Both the position numbers and the translations under genes were made by a program. 24,101 nucleotides of DNA from Selenomonadales bacterium UBA7018 (GTDB taxonomy: Bacteria; Bacillota; Negativicutes; Selenomonadales; Selenomonadaceae). Below the pieces are notes generated by a model, which ran no database searches, was not told the DNA's origin, and was given only the letters and a program-made list of their open reading frames with translations. The stretch is from assembly GCA_002448305.1 (NCBI GenBank), contig DJWY01000023.1:35962-60062 (forward strand), read 5' to 3'. This document shows, piece after piece, positions 7,296-15,260 of this stretch. The first letter of the stretch is position 1. Each line of letters starts with the position of its first letter.

Positions 7296-7380
7296 TGGTG
7301 GGCAGGGATGGATTCGAACCATCGTACCCAAGGGGAGCGGATTTACAGTCCGCCGCGTTTAGCCACTTCGCTACCTACCC
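7296..7380 (-). tRNA. tRNA-Tyr (GTA)
   Basis: Acceptor arms GGGTAGG and CCTGCCC pair with one G-U. The anticodon loop is CTGTAAA, so the anticodon is GTA. The long variable arm (around CTCCCCTTGGGT) is as expected for bacterial tRNA-Tyr. The TTCGAAT T-loop is present and the 3' CCA is encoded. It is last in the five-gene array. Confidence 0.95.
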
Positions 7381-7384
7381 GATA

Positions 7385-7462
7385 TGGTGACCTTGGAGGG
7401 ACTTGAACCCCCGACCCTTTGATTCGTAGTCAAATACTCTAATCCAGCTGAGCTACAAGGCC
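7385..7462 (-). tRNA. tRNA-Arg (ACG)
   Basis: Acceptor GGCCTTG pairs with CAAGGTC. The anticodon loop CTACGAA gives anticodon ACG, which is normally edited to ICG by TadA. TTCAAGT T-loop and encoded CCA are present. Confidence 0.95.
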
Positions 7463-7469
7463 TTTTCGT

Positions 7470-7546
7470 TGGTGGACCCACTAGGACTTGAACCTAGGAC
7501 CGACCGGTTATGAGCCGGTTGCTCTAACCAACTGAGCTACGGGTCC
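7470..7546 (-). tRNA. tRNA-Met (CAT), probably elongator
   Basis: Acceptor GGACCCG pairs with the 3' strand TGGGTCC, and CCA is encoded. The anticodon loop CTCATAA gives CAT. The paired first base (G-C) argues against initiator tRNA. A tRNA-Ile2, whose CAT is modified by TilS, cannot be fully excluded by eye. Confidence 0.9.
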
Positions 7547-7571
7547 AACCGGTAACCAACTTTCAAAAAAA

Positions 7572-7646
7572 TGGAGCGGAAAACGAGGCTCGAACTCGCG
7601 ACCCCCACCTTGGCAAGGTGATGCTCTACCACTGAGCTACTTCCGC
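7572..7646 (-). tRNA. tRNA-Gly (GCC), copy 1
   Basis: The anticodon loop TTGCCAA gives GCC. The acceptor begins GCGGAAG and the 3' end is TCCA with CCA encoded. It is nearly identical to the neighbour at 7654-7728, differing mainly around the anticodon stem. Confidence 0.95.
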
Positions 7647-7653
7647 AAATTCT

Positions 7654-7728
7654 TGGAGCGGAAAACGAGGCTCGAACTCGCGACCCCAACCTTGGCAAGG
7701 TTGTGCTCTACCACTGAGCTACTTCCGC
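7654..7728 (-). tRNA. tRNA-Gly (GCC), copy 2
   Basis: This is the first gene of the array, about 40 bases after the promoter. The anticodon is GCC. Compared with copy 1, a C-G pair in the anticodon stem is replaced by A-T, so the helix is kept. CCA is encoded. Confidence 0.95.
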
Positions 7729-7771
7729 TCGTCTTAATCTCTAGCTTACGCCTTCGACTAACACAAGCGGC

Positions 7772-7800
7772 ATTATATAGGCTTAATAAAATTTTGTCAA
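7772..7800 (-). promoter_or_regulatory. Consensus promoter of the tRNA operon
   Basis: On the minus strand TTGACA (7795-7800) and TATAAT (7772-7777) are both perfect consensus boxes with a 17-base spacer. The predicted start site is near 7765, and the first tRNA begins at 7728. Confidence 0.9.
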
Positions 7801-7819
7801 GGAAAAAATTTATCATCGC

Positions 7820-8650
7820 TCAATAAAGGAAAACGACCGCGATATTTTCAAGAAAATGCGAGTGCTGATTTTCGTAAAGCACTAAGTCTGCATCTTCGTC
7901 GCTCAAAACGGGATTGGCGTTATGGTCTTCAAGGCAAATTGCGCGGACAATCAGCGGATTAGAACCTGCGCGGCCGGCTTCGCTCATATCTCGCGCATAA
8001 GTCGCCATCCCCTCACGAATTATCCTGTCATAGTCAAGATTTTTATGCCCGTAAATTTTCGAGCCGTCATCGCGCTTGATAACCGGACTCATAACCGGAT
8101 TTAAATAACCTAAGCCGCGACAATCGACAACTAAGCCGGTATAGCCGCCGCCATAACTCGGACGCGGACTTTCGACAACAGGCGGGCGATAATCGGGCGC
8201 GGGCACGGGAATCGGCTCAATATAAGTCGGGCGTTCGATAACGGTTTCAGCCAAGCTACCTTCGCCGCCGAACATTGAAATTTCCATAGTGACGGAATAG
8301 CCACCGCCGGAAAGTTCGCCTTCGGAGACAATTCGCGCCCCTTTGATTACTGCACTAATTTTCGTCCGCACAATGTCAGAAGTTAGCATCATTTGCTCAA
8401 CTGTCGTTTCCGCGTCGACCTGCACGCCGTTTACTACTTCGGCAAGTTGTCTGTAGGCGTCCGTTATTGCCGCCCTTCGCGCCATCATTGATAAATGCGC
8501 CGGGCTTACTGACATATTCGGATTGGCGACGCCCATTCCCGTTACTTGAATTGTATTTGTGTTCCAATTCGGCGCGGCGTCGACTTTCGCGCTTATCACT
8601 AAAAAAATTGCTAAGAATAGCCCGAACAGCTTAAAAAATCGCCTGAACAT
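7820..8650 (-). CDS. LPP20-family secreted protein
   Basis: This is an exported protein of about 276 residues. A basic start and hydrophobic stretch (FFKLFGLFLAIFLVISA) end in a likely signal peptidase I site near VDAA/PNW. There is no lipobox Cys, so despite the family name it is probably not a lipoprotein. The next part contains SMMARRAAITDAYRQLAEVV and KGARIVSEGELSGGGYSVTM, which match the LPP20 / FlgT-like N-terminal domain. A proline-rich linker (YIEPIPVPAPDYRPP) leads to a C-terminal domain starting GLVVDCRGLGYLNPVMSP. The start at 8650 is set by GGGAGG 8 bases upstream; a TTG further upstream would lie before this site. The function is unknown, and an envelope or surface role is inferred. 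Confidence 0.82.
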   Translation of the reverse strand: MFRRFFKLFGLFLAIFLVISAKVDAAPNWNTNTIQVTGMGVANPNMSVSPAHLSMMARRAAITDAYRQLAEVVNGVQVDAETTVEQMMLTSDIVRTKISAVIKGARIVSEGELSGGGYSVTMEISMFGGEGSLAETVIERPTYIEPIPVPAPDYRPPVVESPRPSYGGGYTGLVVDCRGLGYLNPVMSPVIKRDDGSKIYGHKNLDYDRIIREGMATYARDMSEAGRAGSNPLIVRAICLEDHNANPVLSDEDADLVLYENQHSHFLENIAVVFLY

Positions 8651-8729
8651 TTTTAAAACCTCCCAAAAATTTTTCAAGCCAATTTTATTTCCGAATTATT
8701 AATTTTCGCTTTGATACACTAAAAATTTA

Positions 8730-9149
8730 TTAATCCTCAATCAAATGCCCGATAACAAAAAAAGTTGCAGTTGCTTTGGCGTAAAGTTTGCCCCTAGCGT
8801 CAACAATTTTACATTCGCAGACCATAGTTTTTCTGCCGTCATGTAAAACAGTCGCGTCGGTGAAAACTCGCGGCGTATTTATCATTACAGCGTGCATGAA
8901 TTCGATATTAAGGGAGATTGTCACGACTTTTTTATTTAGCGCAAGGCATTTCGCTCCCATAGCGGTATCAGCCATTGTCGTTAAAACTCCGCCGTGCACC
9001 ATTGAATATAAATTTGCGTGGCGCGGCTCTACTAAAAGTTCTAATCGCGCTTCGCCGTCGGGGGTCGGTACTATTTCCACGCCTAAATAATCTATCACCG
9101 TGTTTTCGTGGTAGAAATTTATAATTTGTTCTTGAGTTGGTCTTAGCAA
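8730..9149 (-). CDS. PaaI-type hotdog-fold thioesterase
   Basis: This is a 139-residue hotdog-fold protein that probably hydrolyses acyl-CoA thioesters in the cytoplasm. The motif HGGVLTTMADTAMG (52-65), with the conserved HGG and the catalytic-type Asp61, is diagnostic of the PaaI / YbgC-like group. The later strands ISLNIEFMHAV and TMVCECKIVDARGKLYAKAT fit the family, and the length is typical. The start is a TTG at 9149, chosen because AAGGAG lies 9 bases upstream and no ATG is better placed. The gene is divergent from the Gfo/Idh gene. The substrate cannot be read from the sequence. Confidence 0.88.
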   Translation of the reverse strand: MLRPTQEQIINFYHENTVIDYLGVEIVPTPDGEARLELLVEPRHANLYSMVHGGVLTTMADTAMGAKCLALNKKVVTISLNIEFMHAVMINTPRVFTDATVLHDGRKTMVCECKIVDARGKLYAKATATFFVIGHLIED

Positions 9150-9173
9150 AAATTTTCACTCCTTCGCGCCGAA

Positions 9174-9201
9174 ATTTTATCATATTGGCAGGATTTTTCA
9201 A
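9174..9201 (-). promoter_or_regulatory. Probable promoter of the thioesterase gene
   Basis: On the minus strand TTGAAA (9196-9201) and TAAAAT (9174-9179) are 16 bases apart, and a TG sits just before the -10 box. The predicted leader is short, about 18 bases. Confidence 0.5.
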
Positions 9202-9237
9202 CGCCGCATTGTAAAAACCTTTTCGGGAGGGATTTTT

Positions 9238-10197
9238 ATGATTAATATTGCAATTCTCGGTACCGGCAAAATTATTCCGGAATCTGTCGCCGCTATTCAA
9301 GCCTCCGGAAAATTTTCCGTCAAAAATATTTGGGCGCGTCCCCATAGCCGCGAAAAAGCTAAAAATCTTGCCGAAAAGTTTAATATCGAACGCTTTACGA
9401 CCGATTTAAACGAGATTTTAAGCGATAATTCGATTGATTTCGTTTATATCGGGCTGGTTAATTCCGTCCATTACGAATACGCTAAAAAATGCCTTGACGC
9501 GGGCAAAAATGTTATTCTCGAAAAGCCTTTCACCACGACTGCCGCGCAGGCGCAAGAATTAATCGACATTGCGCTTGATAAAAAACTTTATCTTTTCGAG
9601 GCGATTACGACGCTTCATCAGCCGAATTTTTATGCTATTCGCGATTTTCTGCCCAAAATCGGAGAAATTAAGCTCGTTCAATGTAATTTTTCCCAATATT
9701 CCAGTCGCTATGACGCCTACAAAGCCGGAAATATTTCGCCGTCCTTCGACCCGAAATTTAACGGCGGCGCACTCATGGACATTAACATTTATAATTTAAA
9801 TTTCGTCGTTGGGCTGTTCGGACTGCCTAAAAATGTTATTTACAAAGCTAATCACGGTTTTAATGGCGTCGACACCAGCGGAATTATTCTGCTTGAGTAT
9901 GAAAAATTTTTGGCGCAATGTACTGCCGCGAAAGATTCTGGTAGCCCGTCTTTTATGATTATTCAGGGCGATAACGGCTATATTTCGGCAAATGGAACGC
10001 CAAATGAGTTGAATTCTTTTGATTTAGCCGTTCGCGGCGCGGAAATTCAAAGATTTTCGCTGAACAAATTTAATCATCGTATGATTCATGAATTCGTTGA
10101 CTTCGGCGAGATTTTTGAGCAAAAAAATTATTCCGCAGTCGAAAAAGGCTTGCAAACGTCGCTAAATGTTATGAAAGTCGCTGAAAAATGCACTTGA
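9238..10197 (+). CDS. Gfo/Idh/MocA-family oxidoreductase
   Basis: This is an NAD(P)-dependent dehydrogenase acting on sugars, inositols or related polyols. The N-terminal Rossmann motif is AILGTGKI (4-11), and a strand-turn reading FVYIGLVNSVHYEYAKKCL follows. The family signature is EKPFTTT (about 98-104), with the catalytic-type Lys in EKP. The C-terminal half has GGALMDINIYNLNFVVGLFG (about 177-196), usual in the substrate domain. The length of 319 residues is normal. GGGAGGG precedes the ATG. The gene stands alone, with a clear terminator after it. The substrate cannot be assigned. Confidence 0.9.
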   Translation: MINIAILGTGKIIPESVAAIQASGKFSVKNIWARPHSREKAKNLAEKFNIERFTTDLNEILSDNSIDFVYIGLVNSVHYEYAKKCLDAGKNVILEKPFTTTAAQAQELIDIALDKKLYLFEAITTLHQPNFYAIRDFLPKIGEIKLVQCNFSQYSSRYDAYKAGNISPSFDPKFNGGALMDINIYNLNFVVGLFGLPKNVIYKANHGFNGVDTSGIILLEYEKFLAQCTAAKDSGSPSFMIIQGDNGYISANGTPNELNSFDLAVRGAEIQRFSLNKFNHRMIHEFVDFGEIFEQKNYSAVEKGLQTSLNVMKVAEKCT

Positions 10198-10203
10198 AAT
10201 AAA

Positions 10204-10237
10204 ATTAACTCCCCGTCAAAGTGGCAGGGAGTTTTTT
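10204..10237 (+). terminator. Rho-independent terminator between convergent genes
   Basis: AACTCCC (10207-10213) pairs with GGGAGTT (10227-10233), followed by a T run to about 10236. It serves the oxidoreductase gene and may also act for nadE from the other side. Confidence 0.88.
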
Positions 10238-10250
10238 GTTGCAAAAATTA

Positions 10251-11741
10251 TTATCCGAGCAATTTTTTCTTGAGTTCAAGATATTTTTGCGTAAAATAAA
10301 CGCCGTTTTGCGATTCAAATTTTGCCCCGTAAGGCGAATCAGTAACTGCTAAAATCGGCGGCGATTGAATTCTTTTGGCGACGCCCATTCCCTTGAATTG
10401 ACGCCACCAACGCTCCAAATCAGCAATAAATTCCTGCGCGGTAGGGAAATATTTTTCGACAAGCCCAAAAGCGCAACCGATTTTATTTTCCAGTTCGCCT
10501 TTAGCGTACCATTGCAAAATATCTTCGGGCGTCAAATTTTTTTCGGCGAATGCTTTCAACAAGTAATCATGATAGGGATATTTAAGCGGGTCGCCCTTGC
10601 CCTCGTCGACGTTTTGCGCGGTCGAAAGTTCAGCACTGGGCACAATGTCAATAATTCCCTGCGGAATCGCTTCAAAGCCGTAAATTTTTTCGTTCATGTA
10701 TCGCGCCAAATCGTAGACTTGATATTTCCACAGGTCAGCAAGCGCAGATAAAAAGCCAGCCGCGTCGCCGTAAAGCGTCGCATAACCAACGGTTGATTCA
10801 GCTTTATTTGCGTTGCAGGTAAAAACGCCGCCGACACTCGCCGCAATCGCCGCCAAAATTCTCGCGCTACGGTCGCGGGCTTGAATGTTTTCGCGCACAA
10901 AATTGGAGACGGTAAAGCCGACGCTTTCTAGTTGCTTAACCGTCCAATCGACTGATTCTTGAATCGGTACGACGCAATATTTACAGCCGAGATTTTTAGC
11001 AAGTTGCTCGCTAAGATTTTTGGTCGTCGCAGAATTGAAGACGCTGGGCATATTCACCAGATAAACATTTTCTGCGCCGATAACCTTTGTGTAAAGCGCG
11101 GCGGCAACCGCTGAATCAATCCCGCCCGATACGCCGATAACAACTTTTTTAACGCCGATTTGCTCAAGGAAATTTTCAACGCCATAACTTATCGCACGAT
11201 AAATTTTCTCCGCCTCGCTGACTTCGGGAAGTTTAAGCGCGGGCATTTTATCAATTTCCTCAAGCTCAATAAAGTTCAAACACTCCGCGAACGGTTCGGC
11301 ACGTTGAACGATTTCTCCGCGTGAATTGTAAACTGCGCTCTCGCCGTCGAAAGTGTAAATCGTTTTGCCGGTGTTCTGAATGCCAACGTTGCCAACGTAA
11401 ATTGTTGGGCGTGTAATTTTTTCGGCATAAATATTTTTGTCAAGGCTGAAAGGTTCGGAAGAAAATATCACGTCGAAACCTGCGCCCGAAAACTTTTCGC
11501 CGAAAATGATTTTAATATTTTTAGCGGTCGCAATAATTTTTTTCCTGCAAAGTTCACAGTCGCGCACGAAAGAATTTTGATTTTGCGTATCGCCAATCAT
11601 TTTTCCTGTAATTGCGTATTCAGGGAAAATCACAATGTTCGCGCCGCCGTCCCGCGCCTCGTCAATGAAATACAAAATTTTTTCTGTATTAACACTGGGG
11701 TGCCCCGCCGCGATTTTCATTTGCGCATAAGCTATTCTCAA
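10251..11741 (-). CDS. nadE: NAD synthetase with a shortened, probably inactive amidase domain
   Basis: This is the last enzyme of NAD synthesis, which amidates deamido-NAD with ATP. The C-terminal synthetase domain is complete: P-loop GVSGGIDSA (about 203-211), NIQARDRSARILAA, then TCNANKAESTVGYATLYGD and PYHDYLLKAF. The N-terminal nitrilase-like domain starts normally (RIAYAQMKIAAG, then IVIFPEYAITG with the catalytic Glu). It jumps from KIIFGE (about 77-82) to a segment like the last strands of the domain (FDVIFSSEPF, YVGNVGIQNTGKTIYTFDG). The stretch normally carrying the catalytic Lys and the Cys of a CEDxW motif is absent, about 90 residues by comparison with remembered family members. 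It may therefore depend on free ammonia. The start is a TTG at 11741, with AAGAAGG just before it. The ATG at 11771 lies inside a likely -10 box. Confidence 0.92.
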   Translation of the reverse strand: MRIAYAQMKIAAGHPSVNTEKILYFIDEARDGGANIVIFPEYAITGKMIGDTQNQNSFVRDCELCRKKIIATAKNIKIIFGEKFSGAGFDVIFSSEPFSLDKNIYAEKITRPTIYVGNVGIQNTGKTIYTFDGESAVYNSRGEIVQRAEPFAECLNFIELEEIDKMPALKLPEVSEAEKIYRAISYGVENFLEQIGVKKVVIGVSGGIDSAVAAALYTKVIGAENVYLVNMPSVFNSATTKNLSEQLAKNLGCKYCVVPIQESVDWTVKQLESVGFTVSNFVRENIQARDRSARILAAIAASVGGVFTCNANKAESTVGYATLYGDAAGFLSALADLWKYQVYDLARYMNEKIYGFEAIPQGIIDIVPSAELSTAQNVDEGKGDPLKYPYHDYLLKAFAEKNLTPEDILQWYAKGELENKIGCAFGLVEKYFPTAQEFIADLERWWRQFKGMGVAKRIQSPPILAVTDSPYGAKFESQNGVYFTQKYLELKKKLLG

Positions 11742-11769
11742 ATCAATCACCTTCTTAAAAGTTAAGTGC

Positions 11770-11798
11770 ATAATAAATCATTTTTGGGAATTGCACAA
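11770..11798 (-). promoter_or_regulatory. Probable nadE promoter
   Basis: On the minus strand TTGTGC (11793-11798) and TATTAT (11770-11775) are 17 bases apart. The -10 box overlaps the ATG at 11771, which supports the downstream TTG as the true nadE start. Confidence 0.55.
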
Positions 11799-11847
11799 CC
11801 GCGAATTTTTGAATACAATAACGGAAAAAGTTTTGGAGTGGGAATTT

Positions 11848-12882
11848 TTGTTCGTCGGAAAGATATTGGAGCCGATAAAGAAATTTTTTCGGGAGGATAT
11901 TGGCAAAATCGTCAGCGCATATTTCGACGGCGAGAAAATTTATATCGCTCGGCTAACTGAAAAATTCGAGACGGTAGAAGTTGAAGCGGACGGCTCGGAG
12001 ATTGAACAACTTGCCGCGAAAATTTCGCAGGTATGCGGGCAAAAGGGCTGGGAAACTTCAATGGTTGGCTTTTGTCTTCGCGAGGGCGACGCCTTAACTT
12101 ATCAGAGCGAAACAACTGGCATTCCCGAAGAAAAATTTCCCGAATACGTTAAAGCTTGGGCGCAAGCGCAGGCGGGAGCCGAATCAAAATTTTCATTTAC
12201 AAAAGTCGGCGAGGAACTCTGGATGGAATCTTTGCCAAAGGCGACGGCGCAAGAATATCTTTCAGCGTTTAAAAAGTTCGGGCTAAATCTGCGCGGATTG
12301 TCGGCAATGCCTGCCGATATGCTGACGAAATTGCACCCTTACGACCGAACAGAATTTATCACGGAAGTTATTCGCAATAAAAGCTCGCCGAATCTTTTAG
12401 CAGGGCGCGGCGGCGTATGGAATTGGAAAAGAATTTTCTATACGATTGCGGCGATTTTTTTTATCGGGCTGATAATAATTTCGGTGAAACTTTTTCTTGA
12501 CTACAACGCGGCGAACGATAAACTTGACGCGGCGAAAGTTTCCGTAGAAAATTTAAGCGAAGACCTTGCCTTAAAGAAAAATTTTGATGAGCACGTCGCC
12601 GAACTTCACCGGCTTAACAAGCTTGCCGCGCAGGCTGGCGATAATAAAAATTTTAATCTCCTGCTCAATCTCGGTAAAAGTTCTAGCCGAGAAGTCCGCT
12701 TAACGAAAATTCGCGTCGACAAAGATTTATTAGAACTTGAAGGCATCACGGCTGATTCTGCCGCTCTGAAAAGTTATTTGGGACTTGTGCGAAATTTTGT
12801 CGCGAATAGTGCGCGGCTTGAAAGTTCAAAGGAAAATGACGACGGCGATATTGTCTTCGTAATTCGAGCGTCGCTGAAATAA
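11848..12882 (+). CDS. Fused PilM/PilN-like (GspL-like) pilus assembly protein
   Basis: This is a 344-residue inner membrane protein. An N-terminal cytoplasmic domain (KIVSAYFDGEKIYIARLTEK at about 20-39) recalls the start of actin-like PilM/GspL domains but is short, about 190 residues. One membrane segment follows (RIFYTIAAIFFIGLIIISV, about 195-213), then a coiled coil (DKLDAAKVSVENLSEDLALK). A small C-terminal domain (KIRVDKDLLELEGITADSAAL, LVRNFVANSARLE) is like the ferredoxin fold of PilN/GspL. The layout suggests PilM- and PilN-like parts in one chain. TTG at 11848 has GGAG 9 bases upstream. The frame is open from 11791, but with no usable ribosome binding site. Together with the pilin cluster at 4221-5789 it suggests a type IV pilus or type II secretion-like machine. 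Confidence 0.6.
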   Translation: MFVGKILEPIKKFFREDIGKIVSAYFDGEKIYIARLTEKFETVEVEADGSEIEQLAAKISQVCGQKGWETSMVGFCLREGDALTYQSETTGIPEEKFPEYVKAWAQAQAGAESKFSFTKVGEELWMESLPKATAQEYLSAFKKFGLNLRGLSAMPADMLTKLHPYDRTEFITEVIRNKSSPNLLAGRGGVWNWKRIFYTIAAIFFIGLIIISVKLFLDYNAANDKLDAAKVSVENLSEDLALKKNFDEHVAELHRLNKLAAQAGDNKNFNLLLNLGKSSSREVRLTKIRVDKDLLELEGITADSAALKSYLGLVRNFVANSARLESSKENDDGDIVFVIRASLK

Positions 12883-12895
12883 AGGAAGTGTTTAC

Positions 12896-15259
12896 ATGAT
12901 AGAAATTTTTGATGGGGCAATGGGCACAATGCTCCAAGCGGGCGGGCTAAAGGCGGGCGCATGTCCCGAATTAATGAACGTTGAGGCTCCCGACGTTGTG
13001 AAAAAAATTCACCGCGCATATATCGAGGCGGGCGCAACCATTATCGAAACGAATACTTTTGGCGCGTCGAGTTTGAAGCTTGCGCATTATGGGCTTGAAA
13101 GCCGCGTTCGTGAACTGAATTTTGCCGCCGTGAAAGTCGCTAAGGATGCCGCGCAAGGTCAAGCGAAAGTCGCCGGTTCAATCGGTCCGACGGGGAAATT
13201 TATCGCGCCGCTAGGAGATTTAGACTTCGACGACGCCTATAAAATTTTCTATGAACAGGCGCAAGCATTAGCGGAGGCGGGCGCAGATTTTCTTATTATC
13301 GAGACGTGCATTGACATTCAAGAGATGAGAGTAGCACTTTTGGCGGCAAAGGACGCTTGCAACTTGCCGATAATTTGCCAGCTGTCTTATTCGGAGGACG
13401 GACGAACCGTCACGGGCACCGACCCGCAATCCGCCGCCGTGATTCTTGAGGCTATGGGCGCGTCAATAATCGGCGTGAACTGTTCACTTGGTCCGGAACA
13501 ACTCGTGCCCGTCGTGAAAATTTTGGCGGAAAATTGTCGTGTGCCAATCAGCGTCCAACCCAATGCCGGTATGCCTTACCTTGAAAACGGCGTAACTAAA
13601 TTTCCTATGGACGCGAAAACTTTTGGTAGTTGGGGAGCTAAGCTCGTCGAGGCGGGCGCGACTTATCTTGGCGGCTGTTGCGGCACCACACCCGACCATA
13701 TTCGCGAACTTGCAAAAGCAATTAGGAATGAGGAATTAGGAATTAGGAATGAAAAGACAATTCGACCGCTTATGTTGTCTAGCCGGAGCAAAACCGTTAC
13801 CATTGATAAGACTTTGCCGACAACTTTAATTGGCGAAAGAATCAATCCGACCGGCAGAAAAAAATTAGCCGCTGAAATTCGCGAAGGCTCTCTGCTCGGC
13901 GTCAAAAAAGACGCGCTTAATCAAGTCAAGGCGGGCGCGAAAATTCTTGATGTCAATATGGGCGTCGGCGGCATTGACCAGGCTAAAATGATGGCGCAAG
14001 CTGTCCGCGAAATTGCTCGCATAACCGACGCGCCGCTTGCAATCGATACCAGCGACGTTGAAGCTTTGGAAGCGGGCTTAAAAAATTTTCCTGGACGTGC
14101 GCTGATAAATTCTGTCAGCTTTGAACCCGACCGCATTAAAAATTTCCTGCCGCTCGCGAAACGTTACGGCGCGGCGATTTTAATTCTCCCGCTAACTGAA
14201 CACGGCGTCCCGAAAACTGCACAAGAGCGCGTTGACGTTGCCGAAAAAATTATTGACGCGGCGAAAAATTGCGGGCTAAGCAACGGAGATTTTCTTCTTG
14301 ACGCCCTTGTTATGACGATTTCCGCCGATAAGGACGCTTGCCTTGAGGTTCTTAAAACTCTACAGTTTTATCGCGAACATTTCGACCTGCCAACGACTAT
14401 GGGCTTGAGCAATATTTCTTTTGGCTTGCCAAATCGCCCGCTGATTAATTCGACGTTCTTTGCAATGTGTCTTGCCGCCGGTCTCGACGCGCCCATTATG
14501 AATCCTTATGATGAACTTATGCAGAATGTTTTAAAATCCGCCGCTGCTTTGCTAGGTAAAGACCCGAACGGATTAAATTTTAGCAAACTTGCGCAAGTCG
14601 CAACTGATAAGCCCATAAAAAAAATCACGCTCGATACGTTGAGCGCGATTAAGCTTGCGATTCAAGAGGGCGACAAGGACGAAATTGCCGCATTGATTAA
14701 ACGTGCCGTTGACGAAAACTTTTCCGCTGACGAAATTACCGAACGCGCACTAACTGCCGCTATGAATGAACTTGGCGAAGATTTCGGCTCCGGTAAAATT
14801 TTCCTGCCGCAAGTTTTATTGAGTGCGGAAACTATGCGGCTTGCCTTCGACGAGCTGAAAAAAATTCTGCCCGCGCAGGAGACTAAAACTCGCGGCACTT
14901 TTGTTATCGCGACGGTTAAAGGCGACGTTCACGACTTGGGGAAAAATATTGTCGGGGCGTTGATTTCAAACAGCGGCTTCAAACTCGTTGACTTGGGAAA
15001 AGATGTCGACTCGGAAAAAATTGTTCGCGCCGCCCTTGAGCATGACGCCGATATTGTCGGGCTTTGCGCCCTTATGACAACGACTATGATTCAGATTGAC
15101 AAAGTTATTGCGGATTTACATGCGGCGGGCAGTTCGGCAAAAGTTATGGTCGGCGGCGCGGCGTTGACGCAAGAATATGCTGATTCCGCCGGCGCGGACG
15201 CTTACGCTAAAGACGGAGTGGAAGCCGTTCGCTTAGCTAAAAATTTACTCGGTGATTAA
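12896..15259 (+). CDS. metH: B12-dependent methionine synthase lacking the reactivation domain
   Basis: It makes methionine from homocysteine and methyltetrahydrofolate through cobalamin. The homocysteine domain (about 1-275) has the zinc ligands Cys196 (VNCSLG) and Cys261-Cys262 (GGCCGTTPDH). The pterin-binding domain (about 300-560) begins TLIGERINPTGRKK. The cobalamin cap helices follow (about 580-660). The B12 domain carries DVHDLG (677-682), with the cobalt-ligand His679. The 787-residue protein ends after the B12 domain, so reactivation must come from the next gene, which starts one base after the stop. AGGAAG precedes the ATG. The linker between the first two domains contains the heptad repeat, read as IRNEELGIRNE (276-286), an addition not expected in the family. 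Confidence 0.96.
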   Translation: MIEIFDGAMGTMLQAGGLKAGACPELMNVEAPDVVKKIHRAYIEAGATIIETNTFGASSLKLAHYGLESRVRELNFAAVKVAKDAAQGQAKVAGSIGPTGKFIAPLGDLDFDDAYKIFYEQAQALAEAGADFLIIETCIDIQEMRVALLAAKDACNLPIICQLSYSEDGRTVTGTDPQSAAVILEAMGASIIGVNCSLGPEQLVPVVKILAENCRVPISVQPNAGMPYLENGVTKFPMDAKTFGSWGAKLVEAGATYLGGCCGTTPDHIRELAKAIRNEELGIRNEKTIRPLMLSSRSKTVTIDKTLPTTLIGERINPTGRKKLAAEIREGSLLGVKKDALNQVKAGAKILDVNMGVGGIDQAKMMAQAVREIARITDAPLAIDTSDVEALEAGLKNFPGRALINSVSFEPDRIKNFLPLAKRYGAAILILPLTEHGVPKTAQERVDVAEKIIDAAKNCGLSNGDFLLDALVMTISADKDACLEVLKTLQFYREHFDLPTTMGLSNISFGLPNRPLINSTFFAMCLAAGLDAPIMNPYDELMQNVLKSAAALLGKDPNGLNFSKLAQVATDKPIKKITLDTLSAIKLAIQEGDKDEIAALIKRAVDENFSADEITERALTAAMNELGEDFGSGKIFLPQVLLSAETMRLAFDELKKILPAQETKTRGTFVIATVKGDVHDLGKNIVGALISNSGFKLVDLGKDVDSEKIVRAALEHDADIVGLCALMTTTMIQIDKVIADLHAAGSSAKVMVGGAALTQEYADSAGADAYAKDGVEAVRLAKNLLGD
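13719..13755 (+). repeat. 37-bp heptad repeat inside metH
   Basis: Heptads AATTAGG, AATGAGG, AATTAGG, AATTAGG and AATGAAA follow one another. The 37 bases are identical to those at 15841-15877. The repeat is read in the only sense-strand frame without a stop, giving IRNEELGIRNE in the linker between the homocysteine and pterin domains. Confidence 0.92.
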
Positions 15260-15260
15260 C

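Noticed and set aside
7470..7546. Initiator tRNA-fMet
   Set aside because: The acceptor stem begins with a paired G-C, whereas bacterial initiator tRNA has an unpaired first base.
11741..11771. ATG at 11771 as the nadE start
   Set aside because: It has no ribosome binding site and overlaps a likely -10 box, while the TTG at 11741 follows AAGAAGG.
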